DNA of 64,000 bases from Diploptera punctata. Its lineage: Eukaryota > Arthropoda > Insecta > Blattodea > Blaberidae. The position numbers and the translations under genes were made by a program. The notes below the pieces were generated by a model. The model did no database searches. It had not been told where the DNA came from and saw only the letters and a list, made by a program, of their open reading frames with translations. Numbering within the stretch: the first letter of the stretch is position 1; every line of letters starts with the position of its first letter. Location of the stretch: contig JASPKZ010007249.1 in NCBI GenBank assembly GCA_030220185.1, forward strand, positions 372,001 to 436,000, given 5' to 3'. This document shows, piece after piece, positions 10,783-21,695 of this stretch.

Positions 10783-10990
10783 TCAGCAGACTAGTGGTTA
10801 CCATGCTCCTCTCTGGTTGCGGTTTGCAGGTTCAAACCCAGCTGAAGTCAATGCATTTTTCCAGGGTGTAAAATTTCTGAGTACAGCTTCCTTCACAAGG
10901 GAAATAAAGCTATGAGTCCTGTGTTGTAGATTTATGGAATATAAAAGAAATTCAAGCCACAAATAAGAGGCCTTTGAGCAAAATTTGCTA
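10783..10990 (+). repeat. tRNA-derived SINE-like repeat
   Basis: Head with A-box-like GACTAGTGGTTACCATGC and B box GGTTCAAACCC, then AAAATTTCTGAGTACAGC and a body without recognised partner in this window. A second tRNA-like segment lies just before it at 10555-10640 (minus strand). Confidence 0.5.
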
Positions 10991-11096
10991 TCCTTTTATG
11001 CCCGGTTTTGAATACAATGTTAATTTATGGTGAAATTAAATGTTTCTTACCTCTCCTCATATAAATTTTCTAAGTTGATCGCGATTTCGTGACTTT

Positions 11097-11415
11097 TCAA
11101 ATATAATTTATCTTTCATTGAGAAATGTTAAATCAACAATAAAAACATCATTAGAAGCCTTACTAGCTTTATAAAGGAATGTTAATTTCCCAATAAATGT
11201 CTTATTAACTAAGAAGCCGCCATTTGCAAAGATAGAAACAATGGTTTCAAAAGCGTTTGGTGAGAGGCAATTACAACATATATAAGAGAAAAATTTGCAT
11301 CTAGATAGCAACTCGCCTCGGTAGCTCAGTTGGTAGAGCATTTGGCCTGGCAAGCCAAAGGTCCCGGGTTCGAGTTTCGGTCTAGGCAAAAAATTGTTCT
11401 CTTCAAATATAATTT
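11097..11415 (+). mobile_element. TTE, full-length, 1st subfamily
   Basis: 5' hairpin around TTTCATTGAGAAATG,  a CTTATTAACTAAGAAG hairpin, ATATATAAGAGAAAAATTT, then a tRNA-like module 11311-11388 (D arm TAGCTCAGTTGG, T loop GTTCGAG) and TTCTCTTCAAATATAA. No clear target duplication. Confidence 0.82.
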
Positions 11416-11579
11416 ATCTTTTTCAAAGTTGAAAATGAAAATGAATGACAAGATCATTTGAAAACTATAGTTAACGTTATATTTAATTAATGTTGGGAAG
11501 TAAACATTATGAGGTATAATCATTAAAAATCATCGGAGAACATATTGTTTAAATAACTCACCTCATAGGATTCATGCTT

Positions 11580-11627
11580 CCATGATATCGCGATTTCAAA
11601 CATAATCATGTTCATCGTCAGCCATAA
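11580..11627 (-). ncRNA. Hammerhead ribozyme, left arm copy
   Basis: Mirror of 12963-13010: on the minus strand CTGACGA, one unpaired T, stem II AACAT/ATGTT with loop GATT, GAA, stem III ATC-GC-GAT, then A before the cleavage site. Stem I TTATGG pairs with TCATGG using G-U wobbles. Confidence 0.8.
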
Positions 11628-12962
11628 CTCCGACTGTTGAAATTCTTCGGCCGTCAACTATTCTATTGTCGCCATCTTCAGTGCTGCTATCTATGGTTGA
11701 ATTTATGAACTTCGAAATCAATGTAATTTCGTTAGGGATATCAAAATTCATTGATATATTTTTGTTTTTCTGAATGTATATTTTTTCCCAAACTGTCAAT
11801 TCCAAAGGTTTCTCTACTTGTTTTAAAAGTTTAGCTTCTCTTCCAATTTTATGATGTTCTAATAAACTATGTGCAGCAATTGCAGATTTTTAAATTTCAC
11901 AATTTTTAATATTTCTGAAATGTTCTTTTGTCCGAATTTCCAAATTCCTTTTTGTTTTTCCTATATAAACTTTATTGCAATCTTCACAATTTATTTGATA
12001 AATTCCAGATTTCTTACTGTCTGGAACTTTGACTTTTTTATTGGTACTTAGAAGATTACCCAGACTAAATTTATTTATTGGTGCCAAAAAAATGTATTTG
12101 TCAAAAATTTTTTGAAATTTCCTATGCATTTCAGGATGGTAAGTAATTTTCTTGTATTTTTTCTTTTCTTTGCAATTTTGTAAAGTAGTATATTCATTAA
12201 TGAATGGTACTTAGAAGATTACCCAGACTAAATTTATTTATTGGTGCCAAAAAAATGTTGTATTTGTCAAAAATTTTTTGAAATTTCCTATGCATTTCAG
12301 GATGGTAAGTAATTTTCTTGTATTTTTTCTTTTCTTTGCAATTTTGTAAAGTAGTATATTCATTAATATGAAATTTTGTAAAGTAGTATATTCATTAATA
12401 TACTACTTTACAAAATTGCAAAGAAAAGAAAAAATACAAGAAAATTACTTACCATCCTGAAATGCATAGGAAATTTCAAAAATTTTTTGACAAATACAAC
12501 ATTTTTTTGGCACCAATAAATTTAGTCTGGGTAATCTTCTAAGTACCAATAAAAAAGTCAAAGTTCCAGACAGTAAGAAATCTGGAATTTATCAAATAAA
12601 TTGTGAAGATTGCAATAAAGTTTATATAGGAAAAACAAAAAGGAATTTGGAAATTCGGACAAAAGAACATTTCAGAAATATTAAAAATTGTGAAATTGAA
12701 AAATCTGCAATTGCTGCACATAGTTTATTAGAACATCATAAAATTGGAAGAGAAGCTAAACTTTTAAAACAAGTAGAGAAACCTTTGGAATTGACAGTTT
12801 GGGAAAAAATATACATTCAGAAAAACAAAAATATATCAATGAATTTTGATATCCCTAACGAAATTACATTGATTTCGAATTTCATAAATTCAACCATAGA
12901 TAGCAGCACTGAAGATGGCGACAATAGAATAGTTGACGGCCGAAGAATTTCAACAGTCGGAG

Positions 12963-13010
12963 TTATGGCTGACGATGAACATGATTATGTTTGAAATCGC
13001 GATATCATGG
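12963..13010 (+). ncRNA. Hammerhead ribozyme of PLE (type I, short stem III)
   Basis: Stem I 12963-12968 with 13005-13010; core CTGACGA 12969-12975; stem II 12978-12982 with 12987-12991; GAA 12993-12995; stem III 12996-13003 (ATC-GC-GAT); H17 is A13004, so cleavage is predicted between 13004 and 13005. All core positions are canonical except one extra unpaired base before stem II, which the other copies also have. Hammerheads in Penelope-like elements are known; this copy is read directly from sequence. Confidence 0.83.
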
Positions 13011-13124
13011 AAGCATGAATCCTATGAGGTGAGTTATTTAAACAATATGTTCTCTGATGATTTTTATAGTTAACGTGTTTAATAAAACATGAAATATGAG
13101 GTAAGATGTAAAAATGACTCATTA

Positions 13125-13175
13125 ATTTAATAATTTATCTTTCATTGAGAAATGTTAAATCAATAATAAAAACAT
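13125..13175 (+). repeat. TTE 5'-hairpin fragment
   Basis: Only the first hairpin (TTTCATTGAGAAATG with flanking TAAATCAATAATAAAAAC) remains. Confidence 0.6.
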
Positions 13176-13214
13176 TAAAATACTACTTAATCAATAAATG
13201 GTAGTATGTAAACA

Positions 13215-13990
13215 CTATGAGGTAATCAAATTATTTTTAGTCTGTTCATCTTACCTCAATATTAATGTTGATTTGTTCTTGAACATGTTTCGATTATATT
13301 ATAATCATCGTCAGCATATTGCCCAGACTGGTTACATTTATGTTGTACAACCTGGATGTTGATGTCAGCTTCATCCTGTGGTTGGCCAAAGAACCTCCAA
13401 ACAAGGTCATGCTCTGTCGGTATTTCAAAATTCATAACTCTGTTTTTGTTCTTCTGAATATAGATTTTTTCCCCAAATAGTCAGCTCTTTTGTATTTTAT
13501 AACTGTTTTAATGATGTAGTGTCCGATTTTATATTATGTTATATTATATTAGAAAATCTGCAGTTGCTGCTCATGTTTACAATATAAAATCGGACACTAA
13601 ATTATTAAAACAGTTAGAAAATACAAAAGAGCTGATTATTTGAGAAAAAAATCTATATTCAGAAGAACAAAAACAGATTAATATTGAGGCAAGATGTTCA
13701 GACTAAAAATAATATAATTAAAATAACCTCAAAATATAACTTCCTAAAATTAAATATTAACAAAAACAGAGTTATGAATTTTGAAATACCGACTGAGCGT
13801 GACCTTGTTTGGAGGTTCCTTGGCCAACCACAGGATGGAGCTGACATCAACATCCAGAGTGTACAACATAAATGTAACCAGTCTGGGCAATATGCTGACG
13901 ATGATTATGATATAATCGAAACATGTTCAAGAACAAATCAACATTAATATTGAGGTAAGATGAACAGACTAAATATAATTTTATTAAAGT
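13215..13990. mobile_element. PLE inverted-repeat remnant with a nested 82-bp insertion
   Basis: Left arm (13240-13550, minus) and right arm (13553-13970, plus) carry the C-terminal PLE frame (IPTERDLVWRFLGQPQDG). Both arms contain a CTGACGA box with stem II GATTAT/ATAATC and GAAACATGT. The right arm is interrupted at 13677-13758. Outer ends have CACTATGAGGT and CCTCAAAATATCACTT. Confidence 0.8.
13677..13758 (+). mobile_element. Short PLE 3'-end insertion, 82 bp, 11-bp target duplication
   Basis: AACAAAAACAG is present at 13666-13676 and 13759-13769. The insert starts ATTAATATTGAGG and ends with the family tail CCTAAAATTAAATATT, so it is just the last 82 bases of a PLE copy, inserted into an older PLE copy. 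Confidence 0.85.
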
Positions 13991-14032
13991 AACCTCAAAA
14001 TATCACTTCCTAAAATAAAATATTAATTACAA

Positions 14033-14180
14033 CTATGAGGTAATATTATAAAGACATTGAACCAGAAATATAGATCTCACCTCATATTATATTTTATCAC
14101 TTGAACATGTTTCAGAGACAATTGTCACCATTCACAACTATGATTCAAAATAAGTCTAGGTGAGAAAATAAATCAGGAGA
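14033..14180 (-). mobile_element. PLE 3'-end fragment
   Basis: Contains AACTATGAGGTAATATT followed by CTCACCTCATA and CATGTTTCAGAGAC on the plus strand, the order seen in left arms of other PLE insertions. Short and degenerate. Confidence 0.5.
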
Positions 14181-14280
14181 GGTGTATATTTCTAGCTCAT
14201 TCTCTTGAAAATTTTACCTATCTACCTAAAAACAATGTAAATAAAATTTCATTATAGAAGAAAATATTATATTAATTTAC

Positions 14281-14413
14281 CTTAAGAGGATTTACACCAG
14301 GGGAAAGGATAAAAAATATGGGAGTGGAAGGACTAGTTTCTTCAAATGATTTTGAAAATTCTAAAGTTCGTCCTTCCACATATTTTGATCCAAGTTTCTC
14401 TTCTATGAAGGTT
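14281..14413 (-). CDS. Dhc93AB-like: Dynein heavy chain exon 17: AAA6
   Basis: 133 nt; one base completes an alanine codon, then [18 protein letters not shown] and [13 protein letters not shown], the AAA6 block following the conserved FVEEKLG motif. Separated from exon 16 by an intron of only 97 nt, the shortest in the window and one of the few without a transposon. Confidence 0.95.
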
Positions 14414-14510
14414 CTGAAAATTAAGAGAAGGAATATAATGATTATGTTATATTATGTGTTATTACCCAATTTACAAAAAAAAAAAAGCAGGAATATTGAA
14501 CACTACTCAC

Positions 14511-14678
14511 GCAATAGCATAATTCATTCTGTCAGGTCTTAATGCTCGCATCATGCATAATCTTTGAAGAGCTGTCTTGTTTTTCCATTCCTGGGGGAAT
14601 TTTTCCCTTTCTGGACAATCTGATTCAACTAACTTCTTCCATCTCTTTGGTGATGTCTCTATGTCTCGATCTAGATTT
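14511..14678 (-). CDS. Dhc93AB-like: Dynein heavy chain exon 16: AAA6
   Basis: 168 nt; its first base completes an arginine codon begun in the previous exon, then NLDRDIETSPKRWKKLVE and TALQRLCMMRALRPDRMN. It ends in phase 2 at donor GTGAGT. The phase agreement with exon 15 confirms that exon's 3' boundary. Confidence 0.95.
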
Positions 14679-14954
14679 CTATAAGCATTAACATTATATT
14701 AGGCCTGAACCATCAAGCTATTTGGATTAAAACTTCAAAATTCAAATTAAATGAAACAATTAAAAAAATGCATGCATATGCTTCTTAACATTTAATATGG
14801 TAAAACATAGATTATTTTTTTGAAGATAAACATTTCAGCCTGAATTGGATTTGAACCCAACAGACCTATTATTTAAGCTGCTACACCTAATAATGTTCGT
14901 AATCCAACATTGAGGTTGCAATCTTTAATGTCGATATGAACTCTCAATTAAAAT

Positions 14955-15215
14955 TACTCTCGATGTTTTTATTGTTAATTTCTTACATCTCAATGATGGA
15001 TAAATCATATTTGAAGAGAAAAATTATACGCTCAGACCGGGACTTGAACCCAGGACCCTTGGTGGGCGGAAATTACAACGTATATAGAGAAAAATTTGCA
15101 TTTACATTGGTACTTGCTCAGGTAGCTCAGATGGTACAGCACTTGGTCTAGAGTACCAAGGGTCCCGGGTTCAAGTCCTGGTCTGAACGTACAATTTTTC
15201 TCTTCAAATATGATA
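14955..15215. mobile_element. TTE inverted pair, both truncated
   Basis: A minus-strand 3' part (to about 15060) abuts a plus-strand copy from GGAAATTACAACGTATATAG through a tRNA-like module at 15114-15190 and TTTTTCTCTTC. Confidence 0.75.
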
Positions 15216-15246
15216 AAATTACTCTGTTATCCCTAAGGTAATTTTA

Positions 15247-15838
15247 GGGCCACATGCAAATACATTAGTCTCTACTCAAATTACTTCCAGTCACTGGTGA
15301 GCTGACTCACTGTGAGCTAGTGCAAAGATCGAATTAGCTACCCACTAACTGGTCATGCATGAAAGTCGTCATTTTCGTAATATTGGCAAGAAATTACCCA
15401 GAATTCTCAGTGATAAAACCACTTCCGTTATTTTCGTCTGCTAGAGGAATGCATTTACGCTTGAGTCTCGCAAACAATACCGTATACAACGACGTCTGCA
15501 TCACGCAATATTATGCCGATTCTCCTGTTCTTCCAGTTGAATTCTTTGGTAGACTCTATCAAATTCCTCTTCTCCGTGTATACCGAAAACAAGATCAAAA
15601 TCTTCAAGGTCCGACATCTTGGATAAAGCAGCAAGGTTTCAAAGTACATCGGTTACCATCGGTTCCCATTGGGATTCTCACAATTCGTTTCTCTCCTAAG
15701 TCACCTCGGCAGGTAGCTTAGGAATTTCAACAATTATTATCGCATGAACAGATTTTTGAGTACGCAAAAACGTACTTGGATACAACTTTCTCAGCAGAGA
15801 ACAACTTTTACGGTCTAATGTGTTCATAGATTCGAGCC
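15247..15838 (-). mobile_element. Harbinger-like MITE, copy 1
   Basis: Ends GGGCCACATGC and GGCTCGAATC (reverse complement at the right), with the 3-bp target TTA on both sides (15244-15246, 15839-15841), as in PIF/Harbinger elements. It holds a short decayed frame (minus strand) related to FDHVFSIRGEEEFDRVYQRI of copy 2, possibly the N-terminus of a transposase. No catalytic domain. Confidence 0.75.
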
Positions 15839-16148
15839 TTAGTCATTTAATCAAAATACTTGGGTCAATCAAAATTGAGAATAGATAGTATTTTAAATAT
15901 AATTACCTTTTTTGTATTTAGTATAAATGTAATTAGAATTATTGTAGACGTTTGTACTGTGAAGAATAATATTTATTTATTTTAAAAGTTTATGTAATTT
16001 TGTACCTTGTGTATCAGGTTTAATTAAAATATATATTTTTTATAAGAGTAGTCTCAAGGTATTTGGAGCTATTAAATTAATTAATTTATTGTTTTAAAAA
16101 TATTAGTAATGGCTTGCTCCGCTCCAATCAACCTAATAATCCACGATT

Positions 16149-16492
16149 CCGATTGAGGGTCTTTCCACTCTTCAGCGGTTGCCCTTTTACCAGCCGGCTG
16201 CTGGCCCTTCACATCCACATGTGTCAATCACAGAGGCAGATGAACAACAGCCAGTGTAGGGGTGACATGTGGTTAGCATGTCGAGTCCCCCAGCCGTTAT
16301 AGCTGGTTCCTCAACCTGGAGCCGCTACTTATTGTAGCTACCCAATTGCCTCACGATGCTGGGTGGGCACCGGTCCCATACTGGCCAAAATACCATGAGA
16401 AAATTTCTTCCCCCATGGAGACTCGAACCAGCGCAAGTCCCGTAGCTCTGCGCCAAGGCTTCCTACCTTAACCGCTCGGCTACGGCGCGGGA
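16149..16492 (-). mobile_element. SINE-A, full-length copy with 16-bp target duplication
   Basis: On the minus strand GTCCCGCGCCGTAGCCGAG to CTTTCCACTCTTC. CTAATAATCCACGATT at 16133-16148 matches CTAATAATCCACAATT at 16493-16508 with one mismatch. Confidence 0.92.
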
Positions 16493-16599
16493 CTAATAAT
16501 CCACAATTATTGATAATTGCAAACTAGATATATTCCAACTTAAATTCTGCAGGGGGAGTATTTTGGAATCATTTAATTGAATTACTAGTCTGCATTGGA

Positions 16600-17130
16600 A
16601 AAATAAGTTGTCGGTCCTCTGGTTATAAGCACCAATGCACTAACCATTGTGCTAACCAAGTATCACTGTCCAACATATAATCCCATTCCTCACCAATGTG
16701 AACCTTCATTTACAATGCAATTGGGTTGCTTCTAATTCAAGAAGACTTTATGATGGAATTATTAATACTATTATATAGCTGTAAAGCTATTATTACGATA
16801 TTAAATGTAAATTTACACACTCATATAGATTGATAAATTATTTTTTGAAGATAAAAAGTGTTTAAATTTACATTTAACATCATAATAATACTTTACAGCT
16901 ATAATAGTAGTATTAATAATCCCATCACAAAGTTTTTTTTTTAATTAGAAGCAGTCCAATTGTATTGTGAATGATGATTCACGTTACTGGAGAACAGGAT
17001 ATATAAGAGAGAGAAAAAATTTATGTTTGAGCTGGGATTCTTAGATAGCACAATTGTTAATGTGCTGGATTGTAAAACCTGGTTCAGGCAGAAATTTTTC
17101 TCTACAAAAAATAATTTATCGCTCAATATG
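16600..17130. repeat. Fold-back repeat with two diverged tRNA-like ends
   Basis: Nested inverted repeats centred near 16840 (TAAATGTAAATTTACAC with GTGTTTAAATTTACAT, and TTCTAATTCAAGAAG with TTCTTGAATTAGAA-like partner). tRNA-like segments at about 16600-16660 (minus) and 17033-17100 (plus), the latter followed by TTTTTCTCT. A diverged TTE subfamily whose flank reads ATAATTTATC. Confidence 0.6.
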
Positions 17131-17501
17131 AGTGTATAAATAAGATATCTTAGAAATTAATTATTTATGAAAACAATTTATATCTATATTATAATTGTAC
17201 TTCCTCATCCCAGTCTCTTATATTGTGACTTTGAGTAAGATAATTGTAAGCACCAACAAGATTTTTTATTATATTTGAAGAGAAAAATTTTCGCCTAGAC
17301 CGGGACTCGAACCCGGGACCCTTGGCTTTCCGGGCCAAGTGCTCTACCAACTGAGCTACCGAGGCGAGTTACGATCTAGACGCAAATTTTTCTCTTATGT
17401 ACGTTGTAATTCCCTCGCGCCAAATGCTTGAAACCATAGCTTCTATCTTTGCAAATGGCGGCTTCTTAGTTAAGAAGACATTTATTGGGAATTTAACACT
17501 A

Positions 17502-20372
17502 CCGTAGAATGGGGTGAATAGCAACAGTTTTGAACTTCAAGTTTAAATATCAAAAGTACTATAAGAGATATTGAATTGAGACCTACCTCGGTTTATGGGT
17601 CTTCCCGTCCTCTACAAGCCTGCAGCTTCATATTTTCTTTTTATGGCAAGGTAAAATTTAAAAAAATTGAAAACATGCTGTTTCTATACACCCCATCGAG
17701 CGGGGTCAATAGAAACAGGCATTGTTTTTCACGTTTGTTTCTACTTCAGAGTTTGTTGGGGCAATAGAAACAGTAAGCATTGTTAAGGGATGGATAGAAA
17801 CACAAACGAGTGGTAATCAGAGCAAAAAATTTAATTACAATATATCGTAACCGATACCCAAAAACAAAAAGAACAAAAGTGAGAATACAAAGTTTAGTCT
17901 AATAAATTATGAAGGCACTTAAGTCATCCTGAAAACAGATTTTGTCTTTCCAGCGAGAAGCAGACTTTGAGGTTTGAACAACTGGCATCAATTTTTTAAT
18001 TACATCATCCTTGGAGAAAAATGATTCTTCATCAGTCAAGGAAAACATATTACTGCTGAGGGTTTTCTTGCAAAACAGTCCAACATAACCGTCATCTTGA
18101 AAGTCAGTGACTTTGGAGACATACATTCTAAATACATTTTTAGTTTTTTCCATATACCTTCACGATTACAAAATCGTCAGGTTGGATTAATCTGTCAAGT
18201 TCTTTTGAAAGTTCGGCATTTGCAGAAGAATCGGATAATGTGAGATCTGAGTCACTGTCTTGCACAGAATAGTCCGAATCTTCTGGTGATGATTCTGAAT
18301 CGAGTTTTTTATTTTTCTTTTTCCTGGCACTTACACTTTGTTTTCTGGTACCTGTGGAATTATCATTGTCAGTGCTTGTACCAGCAACAGATGTACTAGG
18401 TCCAGTCTGATCTGGATCCGGTGGAAAATCTGCCACAGAAACACTTTTTCCTGGACCAACATCTACTTTCACTCGCTTTTTTCGAGCTGGAACTGTTTCT
18501 GTGTATCTTAGAGCTGTTAATAGTTCCTTGAAGGAAGCATCAATAGCAGCAACAGGAGATAGTGCTGGTGTTGTGGCTCTTGAGGATTGGGTTGATTCAA
18601 TAGACAAATCTGAGGAGGGTAGCATCTTTAGTACTTCCTTCCGATTTAGGGGCACAATACCACATTTTCTAAAGCCAGAAATTACATTTTTTCCGATTTG
18701 CATGATTCACACAGTTTCTTTAGCAAACTAGGAAACTTGCTCTTTTGAATGGTAGCTTCATTCTTGCCGGGTCCTTTTTTCCAATCTAGAAGGATTGAAC
18801 GCCATGCCATTTTGAGAGGCCGAAAGAATGCCACGTCTAATGGTTGAGTGAGGTGCGTGGAGTTTGCTGGTAAAAATATAAAGTGGACATCATTTTCTGC
18901 ACATTTTTTATGAGATCCAAGGACAAGTGGCTAGATAAGTTGTCTCCAATCATGTACTTTTTGCCAGGTAAACGTCTAAGATAAGGAAGGGCTATGGTTT
19001 CAACATAATCAGAAAAACAAAAGTTGTCGAACCAACCACTTTTGGTCCTATTGTATCTGGACCCATCAGGGCCTCCTTCTCTCCAACTTTCATACAAGTG
19101 TAAAGATTTATAGACTACATATGGGGGTAAGAGGTGACCATCACCAGCAGCTGAAAACATGACAGAAATGGAGCATTTGGTTGAGTTCATCACCCTTTCT
19201 GGGTACTTACATCCACGCTTAGTTATTACTTTATGTTTTCCAGGATCATCAGAAAGGTTCGTTTCATCATAATTAATAATGTTTGATGAAGGAACGTCTC
19301 TGAGCTCTGCTTCTAGTCTGTCAAAGTACTCATTGATCGTTTCTGGGGAGACACCTGCTCTGACCCGTTTAATGTTTTGGCATAACCTTTGTGACAAGTC
19401 AGCCTTATGTCTATTCAAAAAAGAATAGACAAAATCACGGCCAGGAAAGTTGTCTTTGAATTTTTTTATGGTTCTACCTTGGCGGTCAAGCGATTCTTTG
19501 ACCAAAATTCGCAGAGTCCACGAATCAATTGGGTAGCCCCAGTCAGCACAAATAATAAGTCTACTCGCCACAGTTTTTTTCCTCTTCTTCTGTTAAAGCG
19601 GTTTGCCCTCCTTTTTTCTTAATTTGATCACCTTTTTTCAAATGTCTGTAGAGGACACTATAATGGATGTCACATTTTGCCGCTGCGTTTCGAAGGCTAA
19701 GGCCATTAGTTATGTCTTCAACAGCTGCCTTAATAACCTCTGGATCTTGTACTTTGTTCGGTTTTAATCGTTTGTAACTCCTTGGCATGCTGAAAGAAAA
19801 CGGTCACATTATAGCTTGTGCCAGCTAATATTCCTCAATTGGATAACTATTGGTTGTATATTATATATTTAATTGTCTTTCAGCTGTGACATTGGAAAAT
19901 AAACACAAAATAAAAACTTTACGATTTGTGGGGTGAATAGAAACAGCAAAATAATGTGTTTCTATTCACCCCACAGATTCAAAATATGGATCATAACCTA
20001 AAACAAAAATTGAAACAAAGAAATGGTTTTGTTTACACTATATTAAACAATGTGATATCTTCTACAGGTATACAAGGTATAAAAAATAGTACAATTCAAA
20101 CATGTGAGGTGATGAGGTATGGTACTTACATGTAAAGTTTGGAAAACGATGAAAATCGGCTGAAATAGAAGTTGCTTTGTCACACCACTGAATCTGAATC
20201 TCAGTATTGCCAACCACACAAAATCACATTTCCCTTAAATCTTACCTTATTTCCATCTCATAAAAAAAATATCCCTGTCTGCTTTACTTTAACCCCCTAT
20301 TACATAATGTTGAATTTTTTCAGAAGTTTCGTTTCTATTCACCCCACTGTTGCTATTCACCCCATTTTACGG
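17502..20372 (-). mobile_element. pogo/Tigger-like DNA transposon, nearly complete (2871 bp)
   Basis: Terminal inverted repeats begin CCGTAGAATGGGGTGAATAG on the left and CCGTAAAATGGGGTGAATAG on the right (one mismatch), with TA duplicated at 17500-17501 and 20373-20374. Subterminal copies of GGGGTGAATAGAAAC on both sides are plausible transposase-binding repeats. It encodes one minus-strand transposase broken by four one-base shifts. TIR identity suggests a young copy. Confidence 0.93.
17899..19788 (-). pseudogene. pogo/Tigger-like transposase, four frameshifts
   Basis: Starts MPRSYKRLKPNK at 19788 with a Psq-type helix-turn-helix (LRNAAAKCDIHYSVLYRHL). After a shift at about 19575, the CENP-B-like and DDE domains follow: IINYDETNLSDDPG (first Asp), YMIGDNLSSHLS (second Asp), and after a shift near 18905, NSTHLTQPLDVAFFRPLK (third acidic/Asp region). 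A third shift near 18710 precedes GFRKCGIVPLN and an acidic Ser-rich tail; a fourth near 18140 leads to YVSKVTDFQDDGYVGLF. Three of the four shifts are plus or minus one A in an A-run. All domains present; about 560 residues if continuous. Transposition enzyme of the element, not a host gene. Confidence 0.9.
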
Positions 20373-20447
20373 TACTTTATAGCCAGTAGGGCTTCTATTG
20401 ACGATTTTTATTATTAATTTAACACTTCTCATAGAAGGATAAATTAT

Positions 20448-20757
20448 ATTTGAAGAGAAAAATTTTCGCCTAGACCGGGACTCGAACCCGGGACCCTTGG
20501 CTTTCCGGGCCAAGTGCTCTACCAACTGAGCTACCGAGGCGAGTTACGATCTAGACGCATTGGCGCGAGGGAATTACAACATACATAAGAGAAAAATTTG
20601 CGTCTAGATCGTAACTCGCCTCGGTAGCTCAGTTGGTAGAGCACTTGGCCCGGAAAGCCAAGGGTCCCGGGTTCGGGTCCCGGTCTAGGCGAAAATTTTT
20701 CTCTTCAAATATAATTTATCCTTCTATGAGAAGTGTTAAATTAATAATAAAAATCGT
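20448..20757. mobile_element. TTE inverted pair sharing a near-identical tRNA-like module
   Basis: Minus-strand module 20467-20545 and plus-strand module 20608-20692 are almost exact inverted copies. The plus module has D arm TAGCTCAGTTGG, anticodon arm CTTGG/CCAAG, T loop TTCGGGT and acceptor halves GCCTCGG/TCTAGGC, then AAAATTTTTCTCTTC. Confidence 0.85.
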
Positions 20758-20984
20758 CAAGATTTTTTATTTTCAAATAAATGGTACTTTCCGATAACAG
20801 TATATTTCCTATTCCTCCCTTTGACATTCAATCTGATTTTGATTATGGTTGCCACTTCAGAAATTGAATAGAAAAAAAAAAAAAAAGGAAATATGTCCCC
20901 ACAAAACATCACTATCTTCAAATGGTCAGATTAGTGCTTATCATTATATTTCTCCAAGGCACAGAATTTTAGATTAGTATATTA

Positions 20985-21415
20985 CATGTTTTTATTATTA
21001 ATTTAACACTTCTCACTGAAGGATAAATTATATTTGAAGAGAAAAATTCTCGCCCAGACCGAGACTCGAACTAGGGACATTTGGCTTTTTAAGCCAATGC
21101 TCTACCATAAGAGAAAAATTTGCATCTAGATCGGAAAACTCGCCCTGGTAGCTCAGATGGTAGAGCATTGGCCTAGAAAGACAAAGGTTCTGGGTTCAAG
21201 TCTTGGTCTGGGGTGAGAATTTTTCTCTTCAAATATAATTTATCCTTCAGTGAGAAGTGTTAAATTAATAATATAAGAGAAAAATTTACGTCTAGATCAG
21301 AACTCGCCCCGGTAGCTCAGATGGTAGAGCATTGGCCTAGAAAGCCAAAGGTCCCGGGTTAGATTCTTGGTCTGGGCGAGAATTTTTCTCTTTAAATGTA
21401 ATAGTATATAATAGT
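20985..21415. mobile_element. TTE cluster, three tRNA-like modules
   Basis: Partial minus-strand module 21050-21110, plus-strand modules 21138-21218 and 21303-21380. Each module is bracketed by GAGAAAAATT and AATTTTTCTCTT. The plus-strand modules are separated by a 5' hairpin (TTCAGTGAGAAGTG), so they are tandem units. Confidence 0.78.
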
Positions 21416-21695
21416 TTTTCCATCCCTCTGTTAGTATTTTATTTAATTGTATTGTTATACGGTATAGGGCACTAAGAGCTTAGATGTGAATTTAATTATT
21501 TTTATAATTTAATTATCATTTAGGCTTATTTTCAAAACTTGATAATTGTATTGCATAAGGAAACATTTAGAAGTAACAGTCTCACATTCATATTTTTGGG
21601 TAGGAATCTCTTTCCAGAACATAAATTACAGTTAAAACTTAAATTAAAATACTTTATTTGATAAATTGAACAAAAATAACTTTTATTACATTTAC

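Larger units (their letters stand above)
11478..13064. mobile_element. PLE long inverted-repeat insertion, 1587 bp, 12-bp target duplication
   Basis: TATAGTTAACGT flanks it at 11466-11477 and 13065-13076. Left arm (minus) and right arm (plus) both encode the PLE C-terminus: SGIYQINCEDCNKVYIGK, TKRNLEIRTKEHFRNIK, EKSAIAAHSLLEHHKIG. The GIY-YIG residues, Arg and downstream Glu are retained. The centre holds a partial direct duplication near 12060-12380. Each arm has a hammerhead ribozyme (11580-11627 minus; 12963-13010 plus). The RT is absent; the element is a fold-back of 3' ends. Confidence 0.93.
17270..20447 (-). mobile_element. TTE, full-length, split by a pogo-like insertion
   Basis: The TTE parts are 17270-17501 (3' tRNA-like end, module 17287-17368) and 20373-20447 (5' hairpin). 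Removing 17502-20372 plus one TA restores AACACTACTTTATA, the uninterrupted sequence of other TTE copies. Confidence 0.88.

Noticed and set aside
13877..13945. Hammerhead in the 13215-13990 and 23703-24858 family
   Set aside because: CTGACGA/CTGAAGA, stem II and stem III are present, but stem I pairs poorly in every copy I folded, so I did not list it as a ribozyme feature.
18501..19622. Plus-strand open frames opposite the pogo transposase
   Set aside because: Antisense shadows of the minus-strand transposase.
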